Shown: positions 1-9,414, numbered from the stretch's first letter. The stretch: 64,000 nt of DNA from Clostridium aestuarii (GCF_026735135.1 NZ_JAPQER010000003.1:248001-312000); one strand, 5' to 3'. The notes: a model not told the origin generated them from the letters alone. Made by a program: numbers and translations.

Positions 1-2
1 AT

Positions 3-647
3 CCTGATAATTATGCATTCCTTATGCCAGAGATATTAAAAAGAAAAGATCAAACACATGCTGCAGAAGCTTATTTTAGAACAGGAATGTTAAAAGAACC
101 CTATAATTATAACATTCTAGGTAATGCGGCTAGTTATTATTGGTATGGAACCTATAGTTCAGAGAAGGCTTTAGAATATTTCAAGTTAGTAAGTAGTATA
201 AAACCTTCTATACCTGAAATCAAATATAATATTGCTTTAATATATTTTAATGAAGAAAAAAATGAAGAAACAGTAGAGATGTTAAAACAATGTATAAATC
301 TTAAAGAAGATTCTATTAAATATCACAGGACTTTAGGAACTGTGTATCTTATGATGGGAAAATCGGATGAAGGAATAGAGGAAATAAGGAGGGCATATAA
401 ACAAAATCAATTTGATATTTTAACTCTAAATAATGCTGGATGTTATTATATAATGTATACAAACGATTTTCATAGAGGATATTATAATTTAAAAAAAGCT
501 GTTGATGGGATATCAGAAGATACTAATGAATATACTAAGAAAGTAATTAAGGATAATTTTAATAAAGTAAAAAATATAATCGAAAAAATTGAAAAGGGAA
601 AGGCAAATGAATCAATAAAAATACCAGATTTTAGACTGCTATATTAA
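3..647 (+). CDS. TPR-repeat protein, 5' end cut by the window edge
   Basis: The reading frame is open to the first base of the window, so the ATG at 24 is probably internal and the gene begins outside. The visible ~214 residues are helical with tetratricopeptide-like spacing: repeated patterns such as A..Y(F/Y)..G.L, followed by leucine/alanine-rich helix pairs (for example around 'GNAASYYWYG', 'LGTVYLMMGKSDEGIEE' and 'LNNAGCYYIMY'). TPR arrays bind partner proteins and no enzymatic motif is visible. A strong hairpin follows the stop directly. The specific function is not recognised. Confidence 0.6.
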   Translation, partial: PDNYAFLMPEILKRKDQTHAAEAYFRTGMLKEPYNYNILGNAASYYWYGTYSSEKALEYFKLVSSIKPSIPEIKYNIALIYFNEEKNEETVEMLKQCINLKEDSIKYHRTLGTVYLMMGKSDEGIEEIRRAYKQNQFDILTLNNAGCYYIMYTNDFHRGYYNLKKAVDGISEDTNEYTKKVIKDNFNKVKNIIEKIEKGKANESIKIPDFRLLY

Positions 648-673
648 AAAAAAGTGCTTTGCACTTTTTTTTA
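644..673. terminator. Bidirectional intrinsic terminator
   Basis: A-run plus AAAAGTGC, loop TTT, GCACTTTT plus T-run. It sits in the gap between two convergent genes (stops at 647 and 671), so it can serve both strands. Confidence 0.85.
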
Positions 674-1522
674 GATTGAATAGGATTTTTGTTTGAAATT
701 TCCTTGTATGTCATTTACCGATGAAATTGTTAAGAAAGAAGTAGGTTCAATGGTATTAACAATTGATTTTAATTCATTAAGTTGGATTTTTTGAATAACA
801 ACGTATAAAAACTTTTTATTAGTATGTGAATAGCAGCCCTCGGCATTTAAACGGGTTACCCCTCTGCCGAGTTTATACTTAATTTGCTCGGTAATTAAAT
901 CTGAATTTTCACAGATAATGATGCATTGCTTTGATGATGCTATATATTCTTGAAAAGTATCTATAGTTTTAGATCTAATAAAACTCATAATAATTGCATA
1001 CATTACTGAACGAGGTCCTAATGACATTGCTATGAAAATATATACAAATACATCTTGTATCAGAAGTATTTTAGCTAGTTGAAGAGAAGGAAACTTATTT
1101 TTTATAATTTTTCCTGATATATCAAATCCACCTGTTGAGGCACCGGACATAAAAAGCAATGCCATTGCAATTCCGGAAACCACACCACAAAATATTGTAG
1201 AGGTAAGCATATCACCTAAAGGTTTGAAGTAAAAATGTAATTTAAGAAAATCTATTAGTAAAGAAGAAGTAATTACGATTATACCGCTTTTAATAGCAAA
1301 GTTTTTACCAAGAATATTATAACCAAATATAAAAAGAGGAATATTCAAAATTATAGTTGTTAATCCAATTGGAAAATTAAAGAGATGATTTAATGCAATA
1401 CAAACGCCAGTTATGCCACCTGTACCTATTTTGTTAGGTACCAATAGTACAGAAACGTATAGTGAAAATAAGACACAACCTATCGATAAAAATACTAGTT
1501 CTTTAAATAATTTCTTTTTCAT
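671..1522 (-). CDS. YitT family membrane protein (DUF161 + DUF2179)
   Basis: This 283-residue protein has the usual YitT architecture. The N-terminal ~190 residues hold about five or six hydrophobic segments, including the family-like 'VPNKIGTGGITGV' and 'SGASTGGFDI' glycine-rich stretches. The C-terminal ~80 residues form a soluble DUF2179-type domain with 'GRGVTRLNAEGCYS'. The ATG at 1522 follows a GGGAG ribosome binding site. Members are integral membrane proteins of unproven function, often proposed as transporters. It is monocistronic, convergent with the TPR gene, and its upstream side faces the 1.1 kb AT-rich gap. Confidence 0.85.
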   Translation of the reverse strand: MKKKLFKELVFLSIGCVLFSLYVSVLLVPNKIGTGGITGVCIALNHLFNFPIGLTTIILNIPLFIFGYNILGKNFAIKSGIIVITSSLLIDFLKLHFYFKPLGDMLTSTIFCGVVSGIAMALLFMSGASTGGFDISGKIIKNKFPSLQLAKILLIQDVFVYIFIAMSLGPRSVMYAIIMSFIRSKTIDTFQEYIASSKQCIIICENSDLITEQIKYKLGRGVTRLNAEGCYSHTNKKFLYVVIQKIQLNELKSIVNTIEPTSFLTISSVNDIQGNFKQKSYSI

Positions 1523-2614
1523 AATATTTCTCCCATTACATCCTAAAAATTTGATTTAATAGTAGCATAAAATATAGTATTGCTCAAAGTGGGTTTTTCA
1601 ACATTTATAGATGTTTTAAGCCTTCAATGGTGAACTATAATATTTAGTGTGACTATAGGACAGATTAATATAAAATGCTTAAAAATAATATGTCCTTGAA
1701 ATTTATATTTTAAATATAGTCAAAAGTTATAAAAACTCATTTTTACTTAATTGATGAGGATATAAAAATTGTGTAATTAAAAATTTTAAATACAAAATGC
1801 AAGTTTTATTGCAAACAACTTCTTAAAAAATATATTATATTGCATTTTAAGCTTATTATTATTTTTAAAAGATGAACTTTCGAAATGATGGATAATTAAA
1901 CTTGCATGTAAAGTTAATTAATTTGAGGTATATGGTTCTTTATAGAAATATATATTGAGTATTATTACAATATTTTAGTTGAATTATTAAGTGAAATCCA
2001 GATGGTTTTGAAGCTTTTATTAAAAAAAAATTCTTTTTTTTCGTAAAAAATCATAAAATTTTTAATTTGAGGATAACTTTAATTAGAAAAATATTGTTTT
2101 GGATATTCTTATGATAGGTATGACGATTGAAAAGTCAGACTTATTTTAATATTTCGCAAATTAGCTATTATAACATATAATATGGTATTCTATAATAGAT
2201 TTAATGTTTAAAAATACAAAGTTTAGTGTACATTATATAAAGCATACAAAAATTTCACCAAATATGTATTAATAATGTTAAAAGACAAATGTTTTGATAG
2301 TATATTTAATGTAGAAAAAATATTTGTTGAAATTTTTATGTGAGTTATAACTAATTTTATATAAAAATGTATATTATATTGTTATATTAACAAATGCAAT
2401 ATAATATGTTATTATATAAGATGAAATAAAAAATTGAGCAGTATAGCATAAGTAGAAAATTGTAAAAACAATGGTTCGTTTTATGCTTATCTATATTTGC
2501 CAAAAATATCTTATTATGTATATAAATTTATAGCGAATATAATTGCTTATAAATTATATTTTTGCGTGCTATTATTATGCTGCGTATATTTAAACAAAGA
2601 AGAGGAGGATTCAT
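1523..2614. other. Long AT-rich intergenic region before rnfC
   Basis: About 1.1 kb without a credible gene on either strand: short frames only, many stops, and extreme AT content with A and T runs. It should hold the yitT promoter (leftward) and the rnf promoter (rightward). An inverted repeat TTGTTA-TAT-TAACAA lies at 2379-2393. No RNA structure is recognised. Confidence 0.6.
2497..2526 (+). promoter_or_regulatory. Candidate rnf promoter
   Basis: TTGCCA (2497-2502), 18-base spacer, TATAAA (2521-2526), about 90 bases ahead of the rnfC start. The match is reasonable, but in such AT-rich DNA it is only a candidate. Confidence 0.35.
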
Positions 2615-3934
2615 ATGGAAGTTTTAACTTTTAAAAGAGGCATACATCCACCTCATGGCAAACATCTCACTGAGAAAAAGGCTATTGAGGATTTGCAGCC
2701 AAAAGAAATTTTAGTGTTTCCTATGTCCCAACATATAGGGGCACCTGCTGAATGCCTTGTGAAAAAGGGAGATAAAGTGCTAGTTGGACAAAAAATAGGT
2801 CAAGCTAGTGGATTTATATCTGCCAATATTCACAGTAGTGTTTCAGGTACTGTTAAAGATGTTAAACCAGTTTTAACAGCTGGTGGAACAAAATCTCTTT
2901 CAGTAATTGTTGAAAACGATGGGCAATATGAAGAAGTAGAATTCACTAAGCCAAAAGACTATCACGACATGTCAAAAGAAGAAATTGCTACAATTATTAA
3001 AGAAGCAGGGGTAGTTGGTATGGGAGGAGCTTGTTTCCCAACAAACGTAAAGTTAATACCACCACCAGACAAAAAAATTGATTATATAATAATCAATGCA
3101 GCTGAATGTGAGCCATATTTAACTTGTGACCACAGACTAATGTTAGAAGAAGCAAATAAAGTTGTTGAAGGATTAAAAGTAGTGCTTCACATGCATCCAC
3201 AAGCAAAAGCATATATAGGAATAGAAGATAATAAAAAAGATGCTATAGATGTAATGGCAAAAGCAGTTAAAGATATTCCTAATGCAGAAGTGAAAGCTTT
3301 ACAAACTAAATATCCTCAGGGAGCTGAAAAACAATTAATTTATGCAACAACTAAGAGAGAAGTTCCATCAGGAAAGCTTCCAGCTGATGCAGGATGTATA
3401 GTTCAAAACGTTACTACACTTCATGAAATTTATCAAGCTGTAGTACTTGGAAGACCTTCAACTACTAGAATTGTTACTATAACTGGTGAAGCAGTTAAAG
3501 AACCAAAAAATTTAAGAGTAAGAAATGGTATGTCATTTAAAGAATTGATAGAAGCTTGTGATGGATTTAAAGAAGATCCAATCAAAGTAATATCAGGTGG
3601 TCCAATGATGGGAATGACTATATCCTCATTAGATGTACCAGTTATTAAGGGATCATCAGGAATTCTTTGTTTAACATCAAAACAAGCTGTATTACCAGAA
3701 GAATCAAGCTGTATTAGATGTGGAAAATGTGTTCAAGCATGCCCTATGTTCTTAATACCATCAGCACTTGATTCACTTGGTAGAAGAAAAGAACTTGACG
3801 GTTTTGAAGAAAGTAATGGTTTAGATTGTATAGAATGTGGATCTTGTACATTTGTATGCCCAGCAAAACGTCATTTACTTCAATCTATACGTACAGCAAA
3901 AAGAACCGTTTTAGCAAATAAAAGAAAAAAATAA
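2615..3934 (+). CDS. rnfC: Rnf complex subunit C (NADH-binding Fe-S protein)
   Basis: Peripheral subunit of the Rnf ferredoxin:NAD+ oxidoreductase, where NAD(H) and FMN bind. The 439 residues show the N-terminal 'RGIHPPHGK' region, a biotinyl-lipoyl-like segment, the glycine-rich nucleotide site 'GVVGMGGACFPT' near residue 133, a SLBB-like middle, and two C-terminal [4Fe-4S] motifs (CIRCGKCVQACP and CIECGSCTFVCP). The ATG follows AGAGGAGG with good spacing. It is the first gene of an uninterrupted six-gene operon, with 17 bases to rnfD. Length and gene order are those of clostridial Rnf. Confidence 0.96.
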   Translation: MEVLTFKRGIHPPHGKHLTEKKAIEDLQPKEILVFPMSQHIGAPAECLVKKGDKVLVGQKIGQASGFISANIHSSVSGTVKDVKPVLTAGGTKSLSVIVENDGQYEEVEFTKPKDYHDMSKEEIATIIKEAGVVGMGGACFPTNVKLIPPPDKKIDYIIINAAECEPYLTCDHRLMLEEANKVVEGLKVVLHMHPQAKAYIGIEDNKKDAIDVMAKAVKDIPNAEVKALQTKYPQGAEKQLIYATTKREVPSGKLPADAGCIVQNVTTLHEIYQAVVLGRPSTTRIVTITGEAVKEPKNLRVRNGMSFKELIEACDGFKEDPIKVISGGPMMGMTISSLDVPVIKGSSGILCLTSKQAVLPEESSCIRCGKCVQACPMFLIPSALDSLGRRKELDGFEESNGLDCIECGSCTFVCPAKRHLLQSIRTAKRTVLANKRKK

Positions 3935-3951
3935 GTAAGGAGTGAACTATA

Positions 3952-4914
3952 ATGGCTGAGACAATGTTTACAGTGTCTTCATCTCCTCATATTCGCGCAA
4001 ACAATACTGTGCAAACAATTATGAGAGATGTTATTATTGCATTACTTCCAGCTACAATAGCAGGAATATATTTCTTTAAATTACAAGCATTAGCAGTAAT
4101 AATAACAGCAGTTGTGTCTTGTATTCTTTCAGAATGGATATGGTGTAAAGCAACTAATAGCACAAATACTGCAAATGATTTAAGTGCAGTTGTAACAGGA
4201 CTTTTACTTGCATTTAACGTTCCACCATCATTACCACTATGGATGGTAGTTATTGGTTCAGTATTTACAATCATAGTTGTTAAATGTTTATTTGGTGGAA
4301 TTGGACAAAATATAGTTAACCCAGCACTTGCTGGACGTGCATTTTTACTTGCGTCTTATCCAGTTGCTATGACAGCTTGGACAAATCCCGTAGATGGAGC
4401 AACAGGAGCAACACCACTTGCAATATTAAAGGGAGTAGAAGCTGGTGGAGCACAATTACCTAGCTTAGGACAAGCTTTTATTGGACAAGTAGGAGGATGT
4501 ATAGGAGAAACTTCTGCGTTAGCATTGCTTATAGGATTTGCTTATCTATTATATAGAAGAGTAATAACTTGGCATATACCTGTATGTTATCTTGGAACTA
4601 TATTAGTACTAGGAACTATATTTGGAAGAGGCAACTTAGGCGGAATGGCTGGACTTTATGAAATCATGGTTGGTGGTGTAATGCTAGGTGGTATCTTTAT
4701 GGCTACTGATTATACAACATCACCAATGACTAAAAAAGGACAAATCATATTTGCTGTTATAGCAGGTGCATTAGCTATAATTATCCGTAAATGGGGTGGA
4801 TACCCAGAAGGATGTTCTTATTCAATTTTAATAATGAACTTATTCGTACCTCTAATAGATAAATACGTAAAACCAAGAGTATTTGGAACTTGGGGGGTGA
4901 AAAAAAATGGATAA
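3952..4914 (+). CDS. rnfD: Rnf complex subunit D (membrane, covalent FMN)
   Basis: This 320-residue integral membrane subunit starts with the typical 'SSPHIRANNT' segment and has about eight to ten hydrophobic helices. The motif 'GATGATPLA' (about residues 145-155) is the region where RnfD/NqrB proteins carry FMN on a threonine, and 'ATDYTTSPMT' is another family hallmark. It contributes to the ion-translocating core of the complex. The 3' end overlaps rnfG by 8 bases, which suggests translational coupling. Confidence 0.95.
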   Translation: MAETMFTVSSSPHIRANNTVQTIMRDVIIALLPATIAGIYFFKLQALAVIITAVVSCILSEWIWCKATNSTNTANDLSAVVTGLLLAFNVPPSLPLWMVVIGSVFTIIVVKCLFGGIGQNIVNPALAGRAFLLASYPVAMTAWTNPVDGATGATPLAILKGVEAGGAQLPSLGQAFIGQVGGCIGETSALALLIGFAYLLYRRVITWHIPVCYLGTILVLGTIFGRGNLGGMAGLYEIMVGGVMLGGIFMATDYTTSPMTKKGQIIFAVIAGALAIIIRKWGGYPEGCSYSILIMNLFVPLIDKYVKPRVFGTWGVKKNG

Positions 4915-5494
4915 GGGTACAAAGGAAATTATAAGTTTAGGGCTTACACTATTATTAATTACAGCTATTGCTGGAATTATATTAGGAGGAGCACATAAAA
5001 TTACTGCAGAACCAATTGCAATTCAGCAGAAGAAAGAAAACGATGCAGCGATGCAGGAAGTTTTACCAAAAGCTGAAAGTTTTGAAGAACAAGACAAAAA
5101 GCAATTACCAAAAGATGGTATTATCTTAAGCGTTAACCAAGGAATAGCAGGAAGCGATGTAGCTGGATATGCTATTAAGGTTGCACCAAAAGGTTATGCT
5201 GGATTAATAGAAATGATGGTTGGTATTTCATCAGAAGGTAAAATTGAAGGTATAAAGATACTTGCCCATGGAGAAACTCCTGGTCTTGGAGCTAAAGCAC
5301 CAGAAAAAGAGTTCTCAGGTCAATATGCAGGAAAATCAATTGAAAAAAATCTTGTTGTAGTTAAAACAGCACCAGCGAATGATAATGAAATAAAAGCAAT
5401 TACTGGAGCTACTATTACATCAAGTGCTGTAACTCGTGGAGTTAATTCAGCAATAGAATTTTATAATGAAAAATTGAAGGGAGGACAAAAATAA
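4907..5494 (+). CDS. rnfG: Rnf complex subunit G (FMN-binding)
   Basis: The 195-residue protein has one N-terminal membrane anchor (about residues 10-30) and an extracytoplasmic FMN-binding domain. The motif 'ITGATITSSAV' near residue 165 contains the threonine that carries covalent FMN in RnfG/NqrC proteins, and 'HGETPGLGAK' is another conserved family block. It overlaps rnfD by 8 bases, and its stop TAA shares a base with the rnfE ATG, so the three genes are tightly coupled. Confidence 0.95.
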   Translation: MDKGTKEIISLGLTLLLITAIAGIILGGAHKITAEPIAIQQKKENDAAMQEVLPKAESFEEQDKKQLPKDGIILSVNQGIAGSDVAGYAIKVAPKGYAGLIEMMVGISSEGKIEGIKILAHGETPGLGAKAPEKEFSGQYAGKSIEKNLVVVKTAPANDNEIKAITGATITSSAVTRGVNSAIEFYNEKLKGGQK

Positions 5495-6099
5495 TGAGTG
5501 TTGCTATAGAAAGATTAAAAAATGGTATATTTAAAGAAAATGTAACATTTGTACAAGTTTTAGCAATGTGTCCTACCTTAGCAGTAACATCAAGTGCTAT
5601 AAATGGATTAGGTATGGGACTTTCTTCTACAGTAGTTCTTATAGGAGCCAACTTTGTTGTATCCTTACTTAGAAAAGTTATACCAGATAAAATTCGTATA
5701 CCAGCATTTATAGTTATTATTGCATCATTTGTTACGTTGCTTCAATTTATATTAGCAGGTTTTGTACCAGCATTGAATAAGTCACTAGGTATATTTATAC
5801 CACTTATTGTTGTTAACTGTATGATACTTGGACGTGCAGAAGCATTTGCTTCAAAAAATGGTCCAATCTCTTCTATATTTGATGCAGTTGGTCAAGGATT
5901 AGGATTTACATTATCATTAACAGTTATAGGTTTAGTTAGAGAATTATTAGGAAGTGGTAAAATATTTGGAAATCAAATTATACCAAGCACTTTCCCAGCA
6001 TTGATATTTGTACTTGCACCAGGAGCATTTATAACTCTTGGAATTATGATGGGAATTATTAACCATAGAAAGCTAAAAAGCTCTAAAAAATCAAACTAA
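5494..6099 (+). CDS. rnfE: Rnf complex subunit E (membrane)
   Basis: This 201-residue hydrophobic protein has about six membrane segments. It carries the RnfA/E-type patterns 'VQVLAMCPTLAVTSSA' near residue 20 and 'IPLIVVNCMILGRAEAFA' near residue 100. Those cysteines belong to the pair of half-sites that hold a membrane-embedded Fe-S cluster between RnfA and RnfE in solved Rnf/Nqr structures. It overlaps rnfG by one base and precedes rnfA by 29 bases. Confidence 0.95.
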   Translation: MSVAIERLKNGIFKENVTFVQVLAMCPTLAVTSSAINGLGMGLSSTVVLIGANFVVSLLRKVIPDKIRIPAFIVIIASFVTLLQFILAGFVPALNKSLGIFIPLIVVNCMILGRAEAFASKNGPISSIFDAVGQGLGFTLSLTVIGLVRELLGSGKIFGNQIIPSTFPALIFVLAPGAFITLGIMMGIINHRKLKSSKKSN

Positions 6100-6128
6100 C
6101 AATGCTTAAAAGAAAGGTTGGGTGAAGA

Positions 6129-6707
6129 ATGAAGAGTATATTTATTATGGTTGTTTCTGCTTTACTAGTAAACAACATGATATTATCTAGATTCCTTGGT
6201 ATTTGTCCTTTCTTTGGAGTTTCAAAGAAAATAGAGACTGCAAAGGGAATGGGTGCAGCAGTTACTTTTGTTATGGCGTTAGCATCAGTTATGTCATACT
6301 TAGTTTATAAATTTATACTTATACCTCTTGGTATAGGATATTTATATACGATAGCTTTTATATTAGTTATTGCGTCATTAGTTCAATTCGTTGAAATAGT
6401 TATGAAGAAGACTATGCCAGAACTTTATAAGGCGTTAGGAGTTTTCTTACCATTAATAACAACTAACTGTGCTATATTAGGTGCGGTTATCATTAATACA
6501 AATGAAAACTATAATTTAATAGAGTCATTAATATTCGGTATAGCTTCAGGACTTGGATTTATGCTTGCAATAGTGTTACTTGCAGGAATAAGAGAAAGAA
6601 TGGAAGCAAACGATAAGATGCCAGAAGCATTTAAGGGAGTACCAATTGCATTAATCACAGCTGGATTAATGGCTATAGCATTCCTTGGATTCTCTGGATT
6701 AGTGTAA
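6129..6707 (+). CDS. rnfA: Rnf complex subunit A (membrane)
   Basis: The 192-residue protein is homologous to its neighbour RnfE and inserts in inverted topology. Family marks are 'NNMILSRFLGICPFFGVS' near the N terminus and 'LPLITTNCAILG' near residue 110, both with the conserved cysteine. It has about six membrane helices. The ATG has a GGTTGGGTGAAG upstream region. RnfB starts 12 bases after its stop. Confidence 0.95.
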   Translation: MKSIFIMVVSALLVNNMILSRFLGICPFFGVSKKIETAKGMGAAVTFVMALASVMSYLVYKFILIPLGIGYLYTIAFILVIASLVQFVEIVMKKTMPELYKALGVFLPLITTNCAILGAVIINTNENYNLIESLIFGIASGLGFMLAIVLLAGIRERMEANDKMPEAFKGVPIALITAGLMAIAFLGFSGLV

Positions 6708-6719
6708 GGAGGGGAAAGC

Positions 6720-7544
6720 ATGAATGAAATATTATTTCCTATACTTGCCTTAGGTGGACTAGGATTATTATTTGGTTTAGTTTTAGGATATTCATCAAAA
6801 AAATTTGCTGTAGAAGTTGACCCAAAAATGCCTCTTGTTAGAGATGCTCTTCCAGGCGCAAACTGTGGTGGATGTGGATATGCAGGATGTGATGCTTATG
6901 CAGAAGCAGTTGTAAAGGGAGAAGCTGCACCTAATTGTTGTCCAATAGGTGGAGCGGCAGCTGCTGAAAAGATAGGTGGAATAATGGGATTAGAAGTAGG
7001 AGCTGCAGAACCTAATGTAGCTTATGTTAAATGTCAAGGTACTTGCAATAATGCAAAAGACAAGGCTGTGTACAATGGTATAACAGATTGTCAACAAGCA
7101 ATGAATGTTCCAGGAGCGGGTGGAAAAGCTTGTTCATTTGGATGCTTAGGATATGGAAGCTGTGTAGATGCATGTAAGTTTGATGCTATAACTATAGAAG
7201 ATGGCATAGCTAAAGTAAACAAAGAAAACTGTGTTGGATGTGGAGCTTGTGTACAAGCGTGTCCTAAGAATGTTATAGAATTAGTACCAGAATCACAATT
7301 AGTATTTATATCATGTAATTCACATGATAGAGGGTTAGACGTTAAAAATATCTGTTCAACTGGTTGTATTGGATGTGGACTTTGTGCAAAAGCTTGTCCA
7401 AAAGATGCTATTAAGATGGAAAATAATCTACCAGTTATAGATTATAGTTTATGTGTAAATTGTGGACTTTGTGAGAAAAAATGTCCAGTTAATGCTATAC
7501 TTAACTTCCGTCAAAAACCACAACCAAAAGCAAAAGAAAACTAA
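6720..7544 (+). CDS. rnfB: Rnf complex subunit B (multi-cluster ferredoxin-type)
   Basis: Entry point for electrons from reduced ferredoxin. The 274 residues begin with one membrane anchor, followed by an Fe-S domain with CGGCGYAGC and a downstream CC pair. Four ferredoxin-type CxxCxxC...C motifs follow: CLGYGSCVDAC, CVGCGACVQAC, CIGCGLCAKAC and CVNCGLCEKKC. Enterobacterial RnfB has fewer clusters, and this extended form is usual in clostridia. It is the last gene of the operon and is followed by a strong terminator. In this locus Rnf would link the ferredoxin and NADH pools used by the lactate genes further right (inference). Confidence 0.95.
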   Translation: MNEILFPILALGGLGLLFGLVLGYSSKKFAVEVDPKMPLVRDALPGANCGGCGYAGCDAYAEAVVKGEAAPNCCPIGGAAAAEKIGGIMGLEVGAAEPNVAYVKCQGTCNNAKDKAVYNGITDCQQAMNVPGAGGKACSFGCLGYGSCVDACKFDAITIEDGIAKVNKENCVGCGACVQACPKNVIELVPESQLVFISCNSHDRGLDVKNICSTGCIGCGLCAKACPKDAIKMENNLPVIDYSLCVNCGLCEKKCPVNAILNFRQKPQPKAKEN

Positions 7545-7556
7545 TAAGTTAATAGT

Positions 7557-7590
7557 AAAAAGTGTGCATTTATTAAATGCACACTTTTTT
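7557..7590 (+). terminator. rnf operon terminator
   Basis: AAAAAGTGTGCATTTA / AAATGCACACTTTTTT, a long stem with a T-run 12 bases after the rnfB stop. It also faces the end of the convergent gene at 7589. Confidence 0.9.
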
Positions 7591-7909
7591 ATATTTTAGT
7601 ATTATATATACAAAATTTTTTAAAATTATCATGAATAACATTAGAACCTCTAGAAATTAATATTCCTGTTATAATTTCACCCACATAATTTATAGTACTG
7701 GTTAATCCACACATATCAGGAAAATCTAAGTTATAGAAAATACAAAAGATTAGTCCGATTAGTATACTCACAACTCTAGAAAAAACATCCTTATATTTTG
7801 GATCTTTCCTTTTAAAATACCTATTAAATATTATTTTTATGAAATCAACTAGAACATCTACTATTGTGGCGCTTACAAATAATTCAAATATAGCTGGGCT
7901 AATATTCAA
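7589..7909 (-). CDS. Small holin-like membrane protein, function unknown
   Basis: The 106-residue product has two hydrophobic segments (about residues 3-25 and 45-62) flanking a basic loop (RYFKRKDPKYKD). It ends in a pattern 'GILISRGSNVIHDNFKK' that I associate with small clostridial holin-like membrane proteins. The start is TTG at 7909, supported by an AGGAGG site 9 bases upstream; no better ATG exists. The gene stands alone, convergent with rnfB. Phage origin is possible, but no other phage gene is nearby. Confidence 0.55.
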   Translation of the reverse strand: MNISPAIFELFVSATIVDVLVDFIKIIFNRYFKRKDPKYKDVFSRVVSILIGLIFCIFYNLDFPDMCGLTSTINYVGEIITGILISRGSNVIHDNFKKFCIYNTKI

Positions 7910-8087
7910 ATATAATAGCCTCCTAAAAAATAATATTGGATAATATATATTATGATGAGCTAAAGTATTGTGAACCTGATTAATAAATTTATTTAAGATG
8001 ACAAAATTTTATTTAGTATATCATAAATTAAATGAAAATACATAATATTGTGTGTTTTGATAAAACTATCTTATGAGGTGAAATATT

Positions 8088-8549
8088 ATGCAAATACAAC
8101 TTAGTCAAAAAGAAAAAATGTTTTTAGAGGATGGAAAAATTCAAGAGGAAATTTGTATTCAAAAATATCAAAATTATGCAAGCCAGGCTCAAGATGAGGA
8201 GTTAAAACAACTTTTTAATAAACTTGCTGGAGAAGAACAACAGCACTATGATACTATTAATCAAATGCTTCAAGGACAACAACCAAATTTAAGTCATGGT
8301 CAACAATCCCAACAAGCTTCAATTCAAAATAATTTTCAAGGAACTATGAATAATCAAAGTGATAAAGTTCTTTGTACCGATTTATTATCTACAGAAAAGT
8401 ATGTTGCGGGTACATATGGAATTGATGTTTTTGAATCTGCTAATCCCGCAGTTAGGCAGGCTATGCAGCATATTCAACAAGATGAACAAAGACATGGTGA
8501 AGAACTTTTTAATTATATGAATAGTCACGGAATGTATAATGTAAAATAA
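8088..8549 (+). CDS. CotF-type spore coat protein (ferritin-like)
   Basis: This 153-residue protein shows the coat F domain plan of a four-helix ferritin-like bundle. An N-terminal helix pair contains 'CIQKYQNYASQAQDEELKQ' and 'EEQQHYDTI', a Gln/Asn-rich linker follows (residues ~62-90), and a second helix pair contains 'LLSTEKYVAGTYG' and 'QDEQRHGEELFNYM'. Such proteins are found in spore coats of Bacillus and Clostridium. The ATG follows GAGGTGAAA. It is monocistronic and indicates a spore former. Confidence 0.85.
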   Translation: MQIQLSQKEKMFLEDGKIQEEICIQKYQNYASQAQDEELKQLFNKLAGEEQQHYDTINQMLQGQQPNLSHGQQSQQASIQNNFQGTMNNQSDKVLCTDLLSTEKYVAGTYGIDVFESANPAVRQAMQHIQQDEQRHGEELFNYMNSHGMYNVK

Positions 8550-8654
8550 AACGTAAGGTAAAAAAGTAAATTAAGATAAGTTCAATATTTTTTAAACTTA
8601 TTAATGAAGTTAAAATAGATTGATAGAATAATTCCCTATCAATAGGGGGTTCAC

Positions 8655-8708
8655 AACTGGTTACCTTGTCAACTTGTCATTGATGACAGTTTGGAAAGGT
8701 AGCCAGTT
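8655..8708. repeat. Long imperfect hairpin in an intergenic gap
   Basis: Outer arms AACTGGTTACCTT (8655-8667) and AAGGTAGCCAGTT (8696-8708) pair with one T-G wobble. Inside is TGTCA-TTGA-TGACA (8675-8688). There is no T-run, so this is not a simple terminator. A nearby GAACCAGTT at 8712-8720 repeats part of the arm. The rest of 8550-8844 shows nothing recognisable. Confidence 0.5.
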
Positions 8709-8844
8709 ATAGAACCAGTTAAATGAAGGTTTGAATCTTTATATTAAAAGAGAGCAATCCCATACTACAAAAATGAATAGTCCAATTTTCCTATTATTTT
8801 CTTTAATAATAATTTCATTCATTGTGAACGTGTGCTTAATATTA

Positions 8845-9414
8845 TCAGCTATTATTTTTATACCAATTTCCAAATTTCATTATATATGATTCATTTTTAA
8901 TTCTATCAAGTTCATTAAAATCTTCTTCATTGAATTCTGCTAAGGTTTTATTAAAAGTTTCAGGAATAAATATGTACCATAAATCAGACCATTTGTCCTT
9001 GGTATCTTTTCCTCTAATACCTTCTGAAATTATTCCAGGTGATTTACTTTCAAAATAAGTAATGTTAGTTCCATCAAAATATGCTAAACAAGATTTAAAT
9101 TCACAATATCTATTCTTTACATCAATCATTAATTTTAATATTCCTTCAACGCCAATAGTATCAAGTGTATGATTTACATACGCTTTAGGAAAACCATTTA
9201 ATTCTTCTATAAAAAAGCCTGAATCTAGTGCCATACAGGGCTTATTTACTATTTTGAATGCTTGCAAAACTTTTTTTCTAGCAATTTCTTTTATATCATC
9301 ACTTCTAGGTTCAATCAATTCAGCATTATACGGAATAACTTTTATATCTTTTAAATATCTTTGGGCAGAAGCAATTTTACCTTTATTTGTTGTAACAAAA
9401 ACAACCTCTTTCAT
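8845..9414 (-). CDS. HAM1/RdgB-type non-canonical purine NTP pyrophosphatase
   Basis: The N terminus 'MKEVVFVTTNKGKIASAQ' is the substrate-phosphate-binding T(x)NxxK region of the ITPase/HAM1 family. 'MALDSGFFIEELNGFPKAY' matches the catalytic (D)DSGL...PG block in a divergent form, since the usual PGxxS is altered. Family enzymes hydrolyse dITP/XTP to monophosphates and so clean the nucleotide pool. The frame can be extended to a TTG at 9435, but the ATG at 9414 fits the family start and has AAAGGA upstream. It is a divergent member, not the canonical RdgB. Confidence 0.7.
   Translation of the reverse strand: MKEVVFVTTNKGKIASAQRYLKDIKVIPYNAELIEPRSDDIKEIARKKVLQAFKIVNKPCMALDSGFFIEELNGFPKAYVNHTLDTIGVEGILKLMIDVKNRYCEFKSCLAYFDGTNITYFESKSPGIISEGIRGKDTKDKWSDLWYIFIPETFNKTLAEFNEEDFNELDRIKNESYIMKFGNWYKNNS

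Noticed and set aside
1980..2060. A8-TTC-T8 stretch as a terminator
   Set aside because: Pure A/T runs without a G/C stem and no gene ending nearby.
2379..2393. TTGTTA-TAT-TAACAA upstream of rnfC as a Rex operator
   Set aside because: Half-sites are right, but the dyad is 15 bases with a 3-base centre, while Rex boxes need 18 bases; kept only as an inverted repeat.
7589..7909. Prophage boundary at the holin-like gene
   Set aside because: No integrase, lysin, structural gene or attachment repeat is nearby; a single small membrane protein is not evidence of a prophage.
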